Positions 28,136 to 38,117 of a stretch of DNA of 64,000 bases are shown here, one piece after another. Position 1 is the stretch's first letter. Each line of letters begins with the position of its first letter. The stretch is from NCBI RefSeq assembly GCF_017603965.1, contig NZ_CP071955.1, positions 248,001 to 312,000 on the forward strand, read 5' to 3'. The stretch is from Xanthomonas fragariae (GTDB lineage: Bacteria > Pseudomonadota > Gammaproteobacteria > Xanthomonadales > Xanthomonadaceae). Under the pieces are notes generated by a model. The model had not been told where the DNA came from and ran no database searches. It worked only from the letters and a program-made list of their open reading frames with translations. The translations under genes and the position numbers were made by a program.

Positions 28136-28609
28136 TCAACTCGCTTCGCGCATCCGTGCGGTCAGGCCTTTGAGGAAGGCGCGCAGCAGTTGGTCGCCGC
28201 AGGGGCGGAAGTTCTTGTGGCCGGGTTGGCGGAACAGCGCGGACAGTTCCGGCTTGGACAGCGGGAAGCCGGCGCTGGCGAAGATGGCGTGCATGTCCAC
28301 GTCTTTCAGTTCGAAGGCCACGCGCAGTTTCTTCAGCACCAGATTGTTGCCGACGCGGGTTTCCAGCGGGCGGACAGGCTGGCTCTCGTCGCGGCCGCGG
28401 AAGCGCAGCACCAGGCCGTCGAGAAAGCGCGCCAGCATCGCATCGGTGCACGGCTCGAAACCGGGCTCGTCTTCCTTCTTCAACCAGGTCTGTACCTGCG
28501 GCTTGTCGAGCGCGAACTCCGGGTCGGCCAGGTGGGTGATGTCCACCACCTTGTCGTCGCTGAGGTCGAGCATGTAGCGGATACTGCGCAGTACATCGTT
28601 GTGGATCAT
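28136..28609 (-). CDS. yehS: DUF1456 protein, YehS-like
   Basis: The 157-residue cytoplasmic protein is built from two DUF1456 repeats. The first begins MIHNDVLRSIRYMLDLSDDK and the second LVLKKLRVAFELKDVDM. Each ends in a conserved helical hairpin (FLDGLVLRFRGRDES and FLKGLTARMREAS). The biochemical role is unknown. The length agrees with the E. coli homologue. MITE copy D lies 20 bp beyond its stop. Confidence 0.9.
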   Translation of the reverse strand: MIHNDVLRSIRYMLDLSDDKVVDITHLADPEFALDKPQVQTWLKKEDEPGFEPCTDAMLARFLDGLVLRFRGRDESQPVRPLETRVGNNLVLKKLRVAFELKDVDMHAIFASAGFPLSKPELSALFRQPGHKNFRPCGDQLLRAFLKGLTARMREAS

Positions 28610-28712
28610 GACAATTCCGGTGTCCCGGCCTGTCGCCGGAAAGGCCGCATTCTACGGGGCCAAAGCAGAACGCGGCATGTGGCGAACCGAACGGGTGCGC
28701 ACCTGACGCCGG

Positions 28713-29090
28713 TCAGGTGGCCGACAAGACGCAGCGGGCAGCCGTCGGGCGAATGCGGACGGCGCGCAAGAGACGCAGGTCGAGCGCGACCAGCTCCGGG
28801 CAGCGTCGGTCCTGACTTGGCGACGCTTTCAAAGCGCAACGTGTCGCCAGCGGCGGGGCGACCGGTGGCGGTACAGCACATGCGTGGATAGCGTGCTCAT
28901 GCCACCGCCTGAGTCGGTGCGGCCATTGGCCGACTAAGTCGGGTTGGTCGTAGGCCATGTAGCTGTCGACGATGGCCTGGCGGTCGTCCAGGAACGGCAA
29001 TGGCTCCCACAGCAGCGCCAGCTGCCGCGGGCCGATGGTTTGCGGGTCAGGGTGGATGCGCCACAGCCAGGGCTGCGCCGTCCCACTCAT
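28713..29090 (-). CDS. ORF coupled to tatD, probably 3'-truncated by a MITE remnant
   Basis: The ATG overlaps the tatD stop (ATGA), so translation is likely coupled. The first 60 residues look genuine: SGTAQPWLWRIHPDPQTIGP, then LALLWEPLPFLDDRQAIVDS and QPDLVGQWPHRLRRW. The last 30 residues run through a degenerate MITE copy (28715-28790), so the natural C-terminus is probably lost. The function is unknown. Confidence 0.45.
   Translation of the reverse strand: MSGTAQPWLWRIHPDPQTIGPRQLALLWEPLPFLDDRQAIVDSYMAYDQPDLVGQWPHRLRRWHEHAIHACAVPPPVAPPLATRCALKASPSQDRRCPELVALDLRLLRAVRIRPTAARCVLSAT
28715..28790. repeat. Strongly diverged MITE half (copy G)
   Basis: GACAAGACGCAGCGGGCAG, then TGCGGACGGCGCG, align in order and spacing with ACAAAACGTAGCGAGCAG and TGCGGACGGCGCG of the intact copies. 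Only the left half is recognisable. It is an older insertion than the others. Confidence 0.5.
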
Positions 29091-29893
29091 GCAGCGGCCG
29101 CAGGGGCCGGCAGACGGAAGAACACACGCGCCGCGGTGGTGCTGTTGGCCGCAGTCAGCGCAACGTCTTCGCCGCGGTCGCGTGCGAGTTCGTCCACGAT
29201 ATGCGATAGAAACATCGGCTCGTTGCGGCGGTCCTTGGGCATCGGCTTGAGCGTACGCGGCAGCAGGTAAGGCGCGTCGGTTTCGATCATCAAGCGATTG
29301 GCCGGGATATTGCGCACCAGCTCGCGCAAATGCGCACCGCGGCGCTCGTCGCACAGCCAGCCGGTGATGCCGATGTAGTAATCGCGGTCCAGATAGTCGA
29401 ACAGTTCTTCACGGGTGCCGGTGAAGCAGTGCACCACCGCCGGACCGAGGCGGCCCCCGAAGCTGCGCATGATCGACAGGAAATCGTCATGCGCCTGGCG
29501 TTGATGCAGGAACAATGGTTTGCCATTGTCGGCAGCCAATTGCAGCTGGCGTTCGAAGGCCCTGTGCTGCGCCGGGCGCGGTGCGAAATCGCGGAAGTAA
29601 TCCAGCCCGCATTCGCCCACCGCCACCACCTGCGGGTGCGCGTGCAGCGTGCGCATTTCGGTCTCGCATTCGGCGGTGAATTCCACCGCGTGGTGCGGGT
29701 GCACGCCAGCGGTAGCGTAGAGAAATCCGGGGTGTTGCTCGGCCAGTTTTAGTGCCGACGGCGAATGCTCGCGGCTGGCGCCGGTGATCACCAGTTGCGC
29801 AATGCCCGCATCGCGTGCGCGTTGCAGCACCGCATCGCGATCGCGGTCGAAAGAGTCGTGGGTGAGGTTGGCGCCGATATCGATCAACTGCAC
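29087..29893 (-). CDS. tatD: TatD-family metal-dependent DNase
   Basis: The 268-residue TIM-barrel hydrolase starts MQLIDIGANLTHDSFDRDRD. Metal-binding motifs are ATAGVHPHHA, VAVGECGLDYFRDFAPR, PLFLHQRQAHDDF, VVHCFTG and IETDAPYLLPR. It is likely a 3'-5' exonuclease acting on damaged DNA. Its stop overlaps the start of the following small ORF. In E. coli TatD is not needed for Tat export despite its name. Confidence 0.92.
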   Translation of the reverse strand: MQLIDIGANLTHDSFDRDRDAVLQRARDAGIAQLVITGASREHSPSALKLAEQHPGFLYATAGVHPHHAVEFTAECETEMRTLHAHPQVVAVGECGLDYFRDFAPRPAQHRAFERQLQLAADNGKPLFLHQRQAHDDFLSIMRSFGGRLGPAVVHCFTGTREELFDYLDRDYYIGITGWLCDERRGAHLRELVRNIPANRLMIETDAPYLLPRTLKPMPKDRRNEPMFLSHIVDELARDRGEDVALTAANSTTAARVFFRLPAPAAAA

Positions 29894-30046
29894 GTTGCGG
29901 GTGTCGTTTGGGAAAGCTGAGTAAGTGTAACGAGCGGGGGTTGTGTGCGCTCAGCCATTTGCATATTGCAACTGCCAGCATCAGATAATTGGACAGGGGG
30001 TGGTAGTAGGCCAATACTCGCCGTCTCAGGTCTCGGTATCGCACCC

Positions 30047-31321
30047 ATGTCTTCCTCTGGTCGTCGCCCCGACACGTTGCGGGACACAACTGCCGTTGTC
30101 GAAATCGATGCGCCCGCGAGCGGGCGCATCCGGCTGGCGCTCTTCCTGGCCGGTTTTGCCACCTTCTCGCTGTTGTACAGCGTGCAGCCGGTGCTGCCCG
30201 AGTTCGCGCGCGCCTTCGGCGTGGATGCTGCCACCGCCTCGTTGCCGTTGTCGCTGGCGACCGGTGCGCTGGCGTTGGCGATCTTCTGCGCTGGCGCGGT
30301 ATCGGAAAACCTCGGCCGGCGCGGGCTGATGTTCGTGTCGATCGCACTCGCTGCGGTACTCAATCTGATCGCCGCGTTCCTGCCGCATTGGGGCGCGTTG
30401 GTGGCGGTACGCACCTTGTCGGGCATCGCACTGGGTGGAGTGCCGGCGGTGGCGATGGTCTATCTGGGCGAAGAGTTGCCGGCGAACAAACTGGGCGCGG
30501 CCACCGGCTTGTATGTGGCCGGTAATGCGTTCGGCGGCATGAGCGGGCGCATCGTGATGAGCGTGCTCACCGATCACTACGATTGGCGCACTGCTCTGGC
30601 GATGTTGAGCGTTTTCGACCTGCTGTGTGCGCTGGCGTTCGTCTGGTTACTGCCGCCGTCGCGGCATTTTGCGCGCCGGCATGGCATCAATCTGCGCTTT
30701 CATCTGCGTGCCTGGGCCGGGCATTTGCGCGATCGCAATCTGCGGTTGTTGTTCGCGCTGCCGTTCTTGTTGATGGGTGTGTTCGTGTGCCTCTACAACT
30801 ACGCCGGCTTTCGTCTGGGCGGGCCGGAGTTCGGCTTGAGCCAGAGCCAGATCGGCATGATCTTCAGCGCGTATGTGTTCGGCATTGTCAGCTCGTCGGT
30901 GGCCGGCGCCGCGTCGGATCGTTTCGGGCGCGGCTCGGTGGTCATCGCCGGCATCGTGGTATGTGTGCTCGGTGTGGCGCTGACCTTGGCACATGTGCTG
31001 GCGTTGGTGGTGGTTGGCATCGTGCTGTTGACGATCGGGTTTTTCATCGCGCATTCGGCCGCCAGTGCGTGGGTGAGCCGGCTCGGCGGTGCGCATCGCA
31101 GTCATGCCGCGTCGCTGTATCTGCTGGCGTATTACGCCGGCTCCAGCGTGATCGGCGCGCTCGGCGGCTGGTTCTGGCAACACGGTGGCTGGGGCGGGTT
31201 GGTCTGCATGTGCCTGACGCTGCTGGCACTCGCATTTGCTGCTGCGTCCCTGCTGCGCCACCGTGCCGATGACCCGCGCCCGTACGGAATGTTCATACCG
31301 CATCCTGCGCGGTGCGAGTGA
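30047..31321 (+). CDS. MFS transporter (YnfM-like)
   Basis: The 424-residue permease has 12 predicted membrane segments. Family features are LLYSVQPVLPEFARAFGVD in helix 1, and RTLSGIALGGVPAVAMVYLG in place of the usual RxxQG region. SDRFGRGSVVIAGI in loop 8-9 is the MFS A-like motif. The ATG at 30047 is chosen because the upstream in-frame part is uncharacteristic. The substrate is unknown; drug or arabinose-like efflux is possible. Between it and cobB (31322-31600) no convincing gene is seen. Confidence 0.87.
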   Translation: MSSSGRRPDTLRDTTAVVEIDAPASGRIRLALFLAGFATFSLLYSVQPVLPEFARAFGVDAATASLPLSLATGALALAIFCAGAVSENLGRRGLMFVSIALAAVLNLIAAFLPHWGALVAVRTLSGIALGGVPAVAMVYLGEELPANKLGAATGLYVAGNAFGGMSGRIVMSVLTDHYDWRTALAMLSVFDLLCALAFVWLLPPSRHFARRHGINLRFHLRAWAGHLRDRNLRLLFALPFLLMGVFVCLYNYAGFRLGGPEFGLSQSQIGMIFSAYVFGIVSSSVAGAASDRFGRGSVVIAGIVVCVLGVALTLAHVLALVVVGIVLLTIGFFIAHSAASAWVSRLGGAHRSHAASLYLLAYYAGSSVIGALGGWFWQHGGWGGLVCMCLTLLALAFAAASLLRHRADDPRPYGMFIPHPARCE

Positions 31322-31600
31322 GCGCGCTTTTCAGGCGTGCGCTCTGCCATTTGCGAACGGCATGGGGCCGCCGCGCTGGGCGCGCAGGCGCTCGCCGCGT
31401 GCGTTTGTGGCAGCGCTCGTCGCCGCCTCGCAGGTGCGCTTGGACGACTGCGATGCCGTGGCCGGGATCGACATGTTTGCCATCACCGGGCCGTTGAGAA
31501 GCCTGCTGGAAGATGGCACGCTGGCCGCGCGTGTTGCACCGCTACACGCACAATAGATGGTGTTGTTGCACAGTGATCTCTTCGCCACCGGAGTTGCCCG

Positions 31601-32482
31601 ATGAGTGCGGCACTCGTTCAAGACAGCAACGCGCTGCAGGATTTCATCGACCGCCATCGGCGCCTGTTCGTGCTCAGTGGCGCCGGGTGCAGCACCGATT
31701 CGGGCATCCCCGACTACCGCGATCTGCAAGGCGGTTGGAAGCGTCCGCAACCGGTGACCTTCCAGGCCTTTATGGGCGAGTTGTCCACACGTCAGCGCTA
31801 TTGGGCGCGCAGTCTGGTCGGTTGGCCACGGTTCGGCTTGGCCCAACCCAACGCGACGCATCGCGCACTGGCTGCGCTGGAAACGCGAGGCCAGCTGGAA
31901 GTGCTGCTCACCCAAAACGTGGACCGCCTGCATCAGGCCGCTGGCAGCCAGGCGGTGATCGATCTGCACGGCCGGCTCGATGTGGTGCGCTGCATGGGCT
32001 GCGAGCGGCGCATGCCACGCACTGAACATCAGATGCGGCTTGAGCAGGCCAATCCCGTTTGGGCCGACTTGGAAGCGGCGCAGGCGCCCGATGGCGATGC
32101 GGATTTGAACGATGTGGCCTTCGACAGTTTCGTGGTGCCGCCATGCCCGGTGTGCAGTGGGGTGCTCAAGCCGGATGTGGTGTTCTTCGGCGAGAACGTG
32201 CCGCGCGAGCGCGTTGAGCGTGCATTCGCGCATCTGCACGCGGCCGATGCAGTGCTGGTGGTGGGCTCGTCGCTGATGGTGTATTCGGGCTTTCGTTTCG
32301 TGCAGACCGCTGCACGCAACGGCTTGCCGATTGCCGCACTTAACTTCGGACGTACACGCGCCGACGAATTGCTCAGTTTGAAGGTGGAACAGTCGTGCGC
32401 GCAGGCGTTGGCGTTTCTGCAGGCGTCGGTCGATCCGCTGCGTGCACGTAGCGTCAATGACGCCAGTGCGCACTCTGCATGA
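31601..32482 (+). CDS. cobB: NAD-dependent protein deacetylase (sirtuin)
   Basis: The 293-residue Sir2 enzyme removes acyl groups from protein lysines. Motifs are [19 protein letters not shown] (NAD site), [16 protein letters not shown], and the catalytic His in [17 protein letters not shown] zinc site is formed by CxxC pairs RCMGCERR and [22 protein letters not shown] and [16 protein letters not shown] follow. The protein is slightly longer than E. coli CobB, and the family call is certain. Confidence 0.93.
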   Translation: MSAALVQDSNALQDFIDRHRRLFVLSGAGCSTDSGIPDYRDLQGGWKRPQPVTFQAFMGELSTRQRYWARSLVGWPRFGLAQPNATHRALAALETRGQLEVLLTQNVDRLHQAAGSQAVIDLHGRLDVVRCMGCERRMPRTEHQMRLEQANPVWADLEAAQAPDGDADLNDVAFDSFVVPPCPVCSGVLKPDVVFFGENVPRERVERAFAHLHAADAVLVVGSSLMVYSGFRFVQTAARNGLPIAALNFGRTRADELLSLKVEQSCAQALAFLQASVDPLRARSVNDASAHSA

Positions 32483-32544
32483 CGCAGTGATCCATCGCAG
32501 CGGTTGTGCCGACGCGTGTGGCGCAGTGCAATGGGCGCTCTTGC

Positions 32545-33663
32545 ATGTCACGTGTGGATATCCTCTTGAGCCAGTTGTTCTCTCCCATCAGCTTCGGTCC
32601 GCTTGCGCTCGCCAATCGGATCGTGATTGCCCCGATGTGCCAGTACTCCGCACAGGATGGTCGCGCCAGCGATTGGCACCGCATCCACCTGGGCACGTTG
32701 TCGCAATCCGGCGCCGGCCTGCTGATTCTGGAAGCGGCCGCGGTGCAGCCGCAGGGCCGCATCTCTTACGCCGATCTGGGCTTGTACGACGACGCCACCG
32801 AGCAGGCCTTGGGCGAAGTGCTGCAATCGGTACGACGCTGGTCGCCGATGCCGATCGGCATCCAGTTGGCGCATGCCGGCCGCAAGGCGTCCACCGATCT
32901 GCCGTGGAAGGGCGGCGAAGCGATCGCACCCGATCACGTGCATGGCTGGCAGACCGTGTCTGCATCGGCAGTGCCGTTCGGTGACGGTCAGCCATTGCCG
33001 CAGGCACTGGACGAGGCCGGCATCGATGCGGTGGTCGAGGCGTTTGTCGCGTCGGCCAAACGGGCTGAACGCCTGGGTCTGGACCTGATCGAGCTGCATG
33101 CCGCGCACGGTTATCTGATGCACCAGTTCCTGTCGCCGCTGAGCAATCAACGCAGCGATGCGTATGGTGGGTCGCTCGAAAATCGCATGCGTCTGACGCT
33201 GCGTCTGTTCGATGCGGTGCGTGCGGCGGTGTCCGAGCGCATTGCGATCGGCGTGCGCATCTCGGCCACCGATTGGGTCGACGGCGGCTGGGATCTGCAG
33301 CAGAGCATCGTCTTGTCGAAAGCGCTGGATGTGCGCGGTGCGCACTACATCCATGTCTCCAGTGGCGGGCTGGACCGGCGCCAGCAGATTCCGGTGCAGG
33401 CGAGTTATCAGATTCCATTTGCGCAGGCCATCAAGGCGCAGGTAGATACGCCGGTGATCGGCGTGGGCCTGATCAGCGAGCCGACGCAAGCCGAAGCGAT
33501 TCTGCAAGGAAGCCAGGCCGATGCGATCGCGTTGGCACGCGGCATTTTGTACGATCCGCGTTGGCCTTGGCATGCCGCTGCCGCACTTGGCGCATCGGTC
33601 ACCGCCGCACCGCAATACCTGCGCTGCGAACCGCGCGAGGCGCGCGGCGTGTTGGCCAGCTGA
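32545..33663 (+). CDS. Old-yellow-enzyme flavin reductase (XenA/YqjM class)
   Basis: The 372-residue FMN enzyme reduces activated C=C bonds and xenobiotics with NADPH. It reads [20 protein letters not shown], then [20 protein letters not shown] (the Cys that tunes FMN in the YqjM class), [30 protein letters not shown] (His-x2-His), and [20 protein letters not shown]. The start [10 protein letters not shown] at 32545 lacks a strong ribosome site. It follows cobB by 62 bp on the same strand. Confidence 0.9.
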   Translation: MSRVDILLSQLFSPISFGPLALANRIVIAPMCQYSAQDGRASDWHRIHLGTLSQSGAGLLILEAAAVQPQGRISYADLGLYDDATEQALGEVLQSVRRWSPMPIGIQLAHAGRKASTDLPWKGGEAIAPDHVHGWQTVSASAVPFGDGQPLPQALDEAGIDAVVEAFVASAKRAERLGLDLIELHAAHGYLMHQFLSPLSNQRSDAYGGSLENRMRLTLRLFDAVRAAVSERIAIGVRISATDWVDGGWDLQQSIVLSKALDVRGAHYIHVSSGGLDRRQQIPVQASYQIPFAQAIKAQVDTPVIGVGLISEPTQAEAILQGSQADAIALARGILYDPRWPWHAAAALGASVTAAPQYLRCEPREARGVLAS

Positions 33664-33738
33664 CGCACACCACTTATGTTCGATGTGCGTGGTTAGTGCG
33701 CTTGGGATATCGACTCCCCACAATTCAGTGCCAGCTAG

Positions 33739-34599
33739 AACTAGAGGTCTGCGGTTGATGTTGATCGCTGAAATCGGTGGGCGTTAGTCCTCCCAAGCTG
33801 TCGTGCGCTACAACGTGCCGATGACGCGGGCGGCCGGAAGATTCGAGTCCACTTCGATCGCCAAGGCTTACCGACTGAAATCGTCGATGACATTGAACGT
33901 GCGAAAGCGCCGACCGTCCCACAACGCATCGGACATGAAGTCGATCGACCACCCAGCATCGAGTCGGTCACCGCATGCCAACGGTTGTGGATGGCGCGTC
34001 GGCATCCGGCGTTTGACGCGGCGACGTCGATTGAGATTCATCAGGCAATACACACGCCAGACCCTGTTGTGATTCCACACATGTCCGCGCCGGCGAATGC
34101 ATTGGAACGGTTTTCCAAATCCACGCTCGGGAAAACGCTCGGCCAATTCGGACAACAGCGCAATGACCTCATCATCCCGGTCGGGACGCCGCCGATAGTG
34201 CGCCACGCCAACCACCGAACAGCCCCGACGCTCGCTCCAGCCATACTGCTCGATGAGCCAGGCAAGCAGCGGGCGCTTGTGCGCCGGGCCTACAGCTTTT
34301 TTGCGACGACATCCTTCAGTGAATGGTTCTCCATCGCCAGCTCCGCATACATGCGTTTAAGCTTGTTGTGCTCTGTTTCCAGGTAGCGAAGGCGCTGCAC
34401 GTCAGCGGCCTCCATCCAGCCGTACTTGGACTTCCAGACCTAGTACGTCGCATCGGAAATGCCTAGCTCACGACATATATCTTTGAACTGACGGCCGCCC
34501 TCGACCTGCTTCAGCGTGGCGACAAGCTGGCTCTCGGTGAACTTGCTCTTGCGCATCGGTGGTCTTCTTGGTGGCTAGTGTGCCCGGAGACCTCTAGTT
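33739..34599 (-). mobile_element. Decayed IS3-family element, internally deleted
   Basis: Matching ends AACTAGAGGTCT occur at 33739-33750 and, inverted, at 34588-34599. The element is about 861 bp, roughly 350 bp shorter than an intact IS3/IS407-type IS. It carries remnants of both orfA and orfB. Confidence 0.8.
33760..34556 (-). pseudogene. IS3-family transposase orfA/orfB remnant
   Basis: OrfA starts at 34556 with MRKSKFTESQLVATLKQVEG and has a TAG stop inside SDATY*VWKSKYGWMEAADV. The leucine-zipper part EHNKLKRMYAELAMENHSLK follows. OrfB fragments include LLAWLIEQYGWSERRGCSVV, then CGDRLDAGWSIDFMSDALWD (first catalytic Asp) and FRTFNVIDDFSR, with a frameshift after that. The rest of the DDE domain is absent. 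Confidence 0.85.
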
Positions 34600-34602
34600 A
34601 TG

Positions 34603-34988
34603 GCTGGATCGATTTTACGGGAGGCTGACACGCCCGGACCATTCCGAAGATCCGGACCATTATCTGTTTGCGCAGATCTGCGAAGCGGTGAGCGTGCGGG
34701 ACGCCGCATTGAGCAATGCCCACCGACGAGGCCAGCGAGCGCATAGCCGCGTGCCTGTTGCCGCCGGCCAGGCAGCATGGCTTTGACCAGTTCAACTACG
34801 TGGTACTCATCCGGTACGTCGGCGAAGTGGACGAGAACGCGTTCCTGGTGCGTAGCGAACCCTCCGATCCTGCGCATCTGCGTGCGCACATCACCACGCA
34901 AGAAGCGATGGAGACCTCGGCCGAGGCGTCGATGGTGCAGCTGGATGAGATCAATCGGCGCCCGATGCTGCGCCTGCCGCCGCGCTGA
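34603..34988 (+). pseudogene. Gene remnant next to the IS3 element
   Basis: The first frame reads RPDHSEDPDHYLFAQICEAV and SVRDAALSNAH. After a frameshift near 34720 it continues DEASERIAACLLPPARQHGF, then YVGEVDENAFLVRSEPSDPA and the end INRRPMLRLPPR. The 5' end is cut off by the IS3 element. The family is not recognised. The 90-codon ORF starting at 34716 is only the second half of this remnant. Confidence 0.5.
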
Positions 34989-35056
34989 GTCACACTGCAA
35001 CGATGGCGGACGCAAATACTGAGCCCGTCACTGCGCGTATTGGCTATCATTGGCCG

Positions 35057-35908
35057 ATGCGCTCCGACTACATCCTCACTCTGTCCTGCCCAGACCGCAC
35101 CGGTATCGTGTATCGCGTGACCGGGCTGCTGTTCGATCTGGCCTGCAACATTCTCGACGCACAGCAATTCGGCGACGACGAAAGCGACCGCTTCTTTTTG
35201 CGCGTGCACTTCGACAAGCCGCCCAATACCGAGATCGCCAGCCTGGAACAGCGGTTTGCGCTGCTGGCCGATGAATTCCGGATGGACTGGCAGCTGCACG
35301 ATGCACGCCGTCGCGCGCGGCTGCTGGTGCTGGTGAGTAAGCAGGGGCATTGTCTCAACGATCTGCTGTTCCGCATGCATAGCCGGCAATTGCCGGTTGA
35401 CATCGCCGCGGTGGTGTCCAACCACGCCGATTTCGCACCGCTAGTCGCTTCGTACGGCATCGCCTTTCACCATCTGCCGGTGACCGCAGACACGCGCGCC
35501 GCACAGGAAACGCAGCTGCTCGCCCTGGTCGAAGACCTGCAGATCGATCTGGTGGTGTTGGCGCGCTACATGCAGATTCTGTCGCCGGGGTTGTGCCGTG
35601 CATTGGCCGGGCGCGCGATCAATATCCATCACAGCTTCCTGCCCAGCTTCAAGGGCGCGCAGCCGTATCACCAGGCGCACGCACGCGGAGTCAAGATCAT
35701 CGGCGCCACCGCGCATTACGTCACCGAAGATCTGGACGAAGGCCCGATCATCGAACAGGACGTCGCCCGGGTGGACCATGCAATGACCCCGCGCCATCTG
35801 GTGCGGCTGGGCAGCGACACCGAATCGCTGGTGCTTGCCCGTGCAGTGCGTCGCCATGTCGAACACCGCATCCTGCTCAACGGTCATCGCACGGTGGTGT
35901 TCCGCTAG
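35057..35908 (+). CDS. purU: Formyltetrahydrofolate deformylase
   Basis: PurU splits 10-formyl-THF to formate and THF, feeding PurT and balancing one-carbon pools. The 283-residue protein has an N-terminal ACT domain (YILTLSCPDRTGIVYRVTGL). The formyltransferase-like domain has VVLARYMQILSPGLC and the catalytic INIHHSFLPSFKGAQPYHQA (Asn, His), then GATAHYVTEDLDEGPIIEQD (Asp). MRSDYIL at 35057 is preferred over the ATG 18 codons upstream because it starts at the ACT domain. Confidence 0.93.
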   Translation: MRSDYILTLSCPDRTGIVYRVTGLLFDLACNILDAQQFGDDESDRFFLRVHFDKPPNTEIASLEQRFALLADEFRMDWQLHDARRRARLLVLVSKQGHCLNDLLFRMHSRQLPVDIAAVVSNHADFAPLVASYGIAFHHLPVTADTRAAQETQLLALVEDLQIDLVVLARYMQILSPGLCRALAGRAINIHHSFLPSFKGAQPYHQAHARGVKIIGATAHYVTEDLDEGPIIEQDVARVDHAMTPRHLVRLGSDTESLVLARAVRRHVEHRILLNGHRTVVFR

Positions 35909-36044
35909 CGATTCACGCCGCATGCCATTGGCCAAGGGTGCAGCAAGCGCAGTGGATCGGTGGTTATGCCACTTCCGCCTAGCGAGCGCTCCGGCCGGGT
36001 GGCCCCCGCGCCGCTGTGTTGCCGCTCCCATCGGAATCGTCTGC

Positions 36045-37347
36045 ATCCCTCGCACCGGCTTCCAGCGCACGCGCGCAACAGCACGCCACGTGCACGGCGT
36101 TCTTCTTCCCGGCTTTGCCGCATCCATCTGGGCGGTGCTGGTGCCGTTTGCCAAGGCCAGGACCGGCGTGGACGATGGCGCGCTGGGATTGATCCTGTTG
36201 TGCCTTGGCGCAGGGTCGTTCGTGGCGATGCCGCTGGCCGGCGCCTTGTCAGCACGCTTCGGTCCGCGCGCGGTCACGGTCACGATCGCAACCGTTGCGC
36301 TGATCTGCATCAGCCTGCCGTTCCTGGCGCTGGTTGCCGACCAGTGGCTGCTGGGCGCGGTGGTGTTGGTGTTCGGTGCCGGCGTGGGCGCTATGGATTG
36401 CGTGATGAACATGCAGGCGGTGGCGGTCGAGCGCGATGCCGAGCGCGCGATGATGTCTGGGTTGCCTGCGTTTTTCAGCATCGGCGGCTTTGTCGGTGCC
36501 GGCGCGATGACGCTGCTGTTGTCGGCGCAGATCGGTCCGCTGACTGCGGCAATTGTGGGTGTGCTTGCGATGCTGGTGGTAGGCGCGTTGTCCGTTCGCT
36601 ATTGGCGTACCGAGCGCGTCTGGCAGGATGGGCCCTGGCTTGCCCTGCCCAAGGGAGCGTACTGTTCATCGGCGTCTTGGCGTCGTGGTATTCCTGGCCG
36701 AAGGCACCATCCTGGATTGGAGCTCGGTGTTCCTGGCCGATGCGCACCAGGTAAGCCCTGCCAGGCCGGCGTCGGCTATGTCGCCTTTGCGTTGACCATG
36801 ACCGTGACCCGCTTACTGGGCGATGCGGTGGTGGAGCGTCTGGGGCGCATCCGCTCGATCGTGGTGGGCGCGCTGCTGGCCAGCGCGGGCGTTCTCGTGC
36901 TCACGCTGGTGAGCCCATGGCAGGCATCGCTGGCCGGCTAAGGGTGGCTAACAAAGCCTAGCGAGCAGTCGTCAGGTGGGTACGGACGGCGCGGAGGAAC
37001 CGGAGTGTACGCGTTGTACATGCCGATTCCGAGCACCGGCCGCGCCGGCTTGGCGGTGAGCGCAGTCGTTTTGTTAGCCGCTCTAAGGGCTGGTCGGCCT
37101 GGGCTGCGCTAACATCGTGCCGGCATTGTTCTCGCTGGCAGGCAACCAGACGCGGATGCCCGAAGGCATCGCCATCACCGCGGTTACCACACTCGGCTAT
37201 GCCGGCATTCTGGCCGGCCCGGCATTGATCGGGTTCGCCGCCCATGGCATTGGCTTGGTTGGCGCGTTGATCGGCGTTGCGGTGCTGATGGTGGCTGCGG
37301 CTATTCTCTACGCGGTGGTTGAATATGTGAGCGCTGGGCATTGTTGA
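36045..37347 (+). pseudogene. MFS permease gene, frameshifted and split by a MITE
   Basis: Membrane segments read well from LLPGFAASIWAVLVPFAKA to VVGALSVRYWRTERVWQD. A frameshift near 36655 follows, after which the fragments VLFIGVLA and VVFLAEGTILDWSSVFLADA lie in other frames. GYVAFALTMTVTRLLGDAVV resumes and runs into the MITE at 36942. Beyond it the tail continues LVGLGCANIVPALFSLAGNQ to GHC. Removing the MITE leaves an in-frame TAA at the target site. The family resembles fucose/FucP-like or YbjJ permeases. It was probably dead before the MITE arrived. Confidence 0.85.
36942..37083. repeat. MITE copy E, inside the MFS pseudogene
   Basis: The ends are GGGTGGCTAACAAAGC and GTTTTGTTAGCCGCTC, flanked by TAA at 36939-36941 and 37084-37086. 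It has the same orientation as copy B. Confidence 0.9.
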
Positions 37348-37417
37348 CGTGCAGTTGTTGGGTTGTCGGTAACGCCTTACTGCACGCAAGCAATCTCTGC
37401 GAAGGGCAGAGCAAAGA

Positions 37418-38117
37418 TTACGACTCGGCGAATAAATATTCGAAGCGATAACCCATGCCATACACCGAGCGCACCCACTCTTCGCCGCCGACATCGGCCA
37501 GTTTGCGGCGCAGGTTCTTGATGTGGCTGTCGACCGTGCGGTCGGTGACGATGCGGTGCTCCACATACACGCGGTCGATCAGCTGTTCGCGCGAGTACAC
37601 GCGGCCAGGCGATGCACAGAGCGTGCGTAGTCGGAACTCGACCTGCATGAGATCCAGATCGCGCCCGGCGACACTGGCGCGGCAGGCGGAGTCATCGACG
37701 ACCAACCTGCGCGTCGGCACCGCGTTGGGATCATGCCGATGCCGACGCAACACCACCCGTACGCGTGCCATCACTTCGCGCGGGCTGAAGGCTTTGCAGA
37801 TGTAGTCGTCGGCGCCGATCTCCAGCCCAGCATGCGGTCGATCTCTTCGGCGCGTGCGGTCACCATGATCACCGGCAGCGCGCTGATGCTGCGCAGCTCG
37901 CGGCAGATCTACAGGCCATCGCGGTTTGGCAGCATCAGATCCAGCACGACCAGATCCGGCGATTGCGCGCGAAACGCATCGATCGCCTGCGCACTATCGG
38001 CGACCCAATGATGCGAGTACCCGGCCGCATGCAGATACTCGCACAGAGTACGGCAGCCAGGCGCGGTTCGTCTTCGACGATCAAGACATGCGCAGTCGGG
38101 GGATGCTGTGTGTCCAT
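37418..38117 (-). pseudogene. OmpR/BaeR-type response regulator, frameshifted
   Basis: The receiver start is intact (TAHVLIVEDEPRLAAVL) and then breaks frame. Later fragments on the same strand give the phospho-acceptor and dimer regions. The C-terminal winged helix is readable from MMARVRVVLRRHRHDPNAVP to YGMGYRFEYLFAES, with EFRLRTLCASPGRVYSREQL. At least two frame changes lie between 37780 and 38060. Its ATG overlaps the kinase stop (TGATG), the layout of a baeSR-like pair. Confidence 0.82.

Noticed and set aside
35003..35056. Upstream start for PurU at 35003
   Set aside because: The 18 extra residues precede the ACT domain and are not family-like. The start at 35057 gives the normal length.
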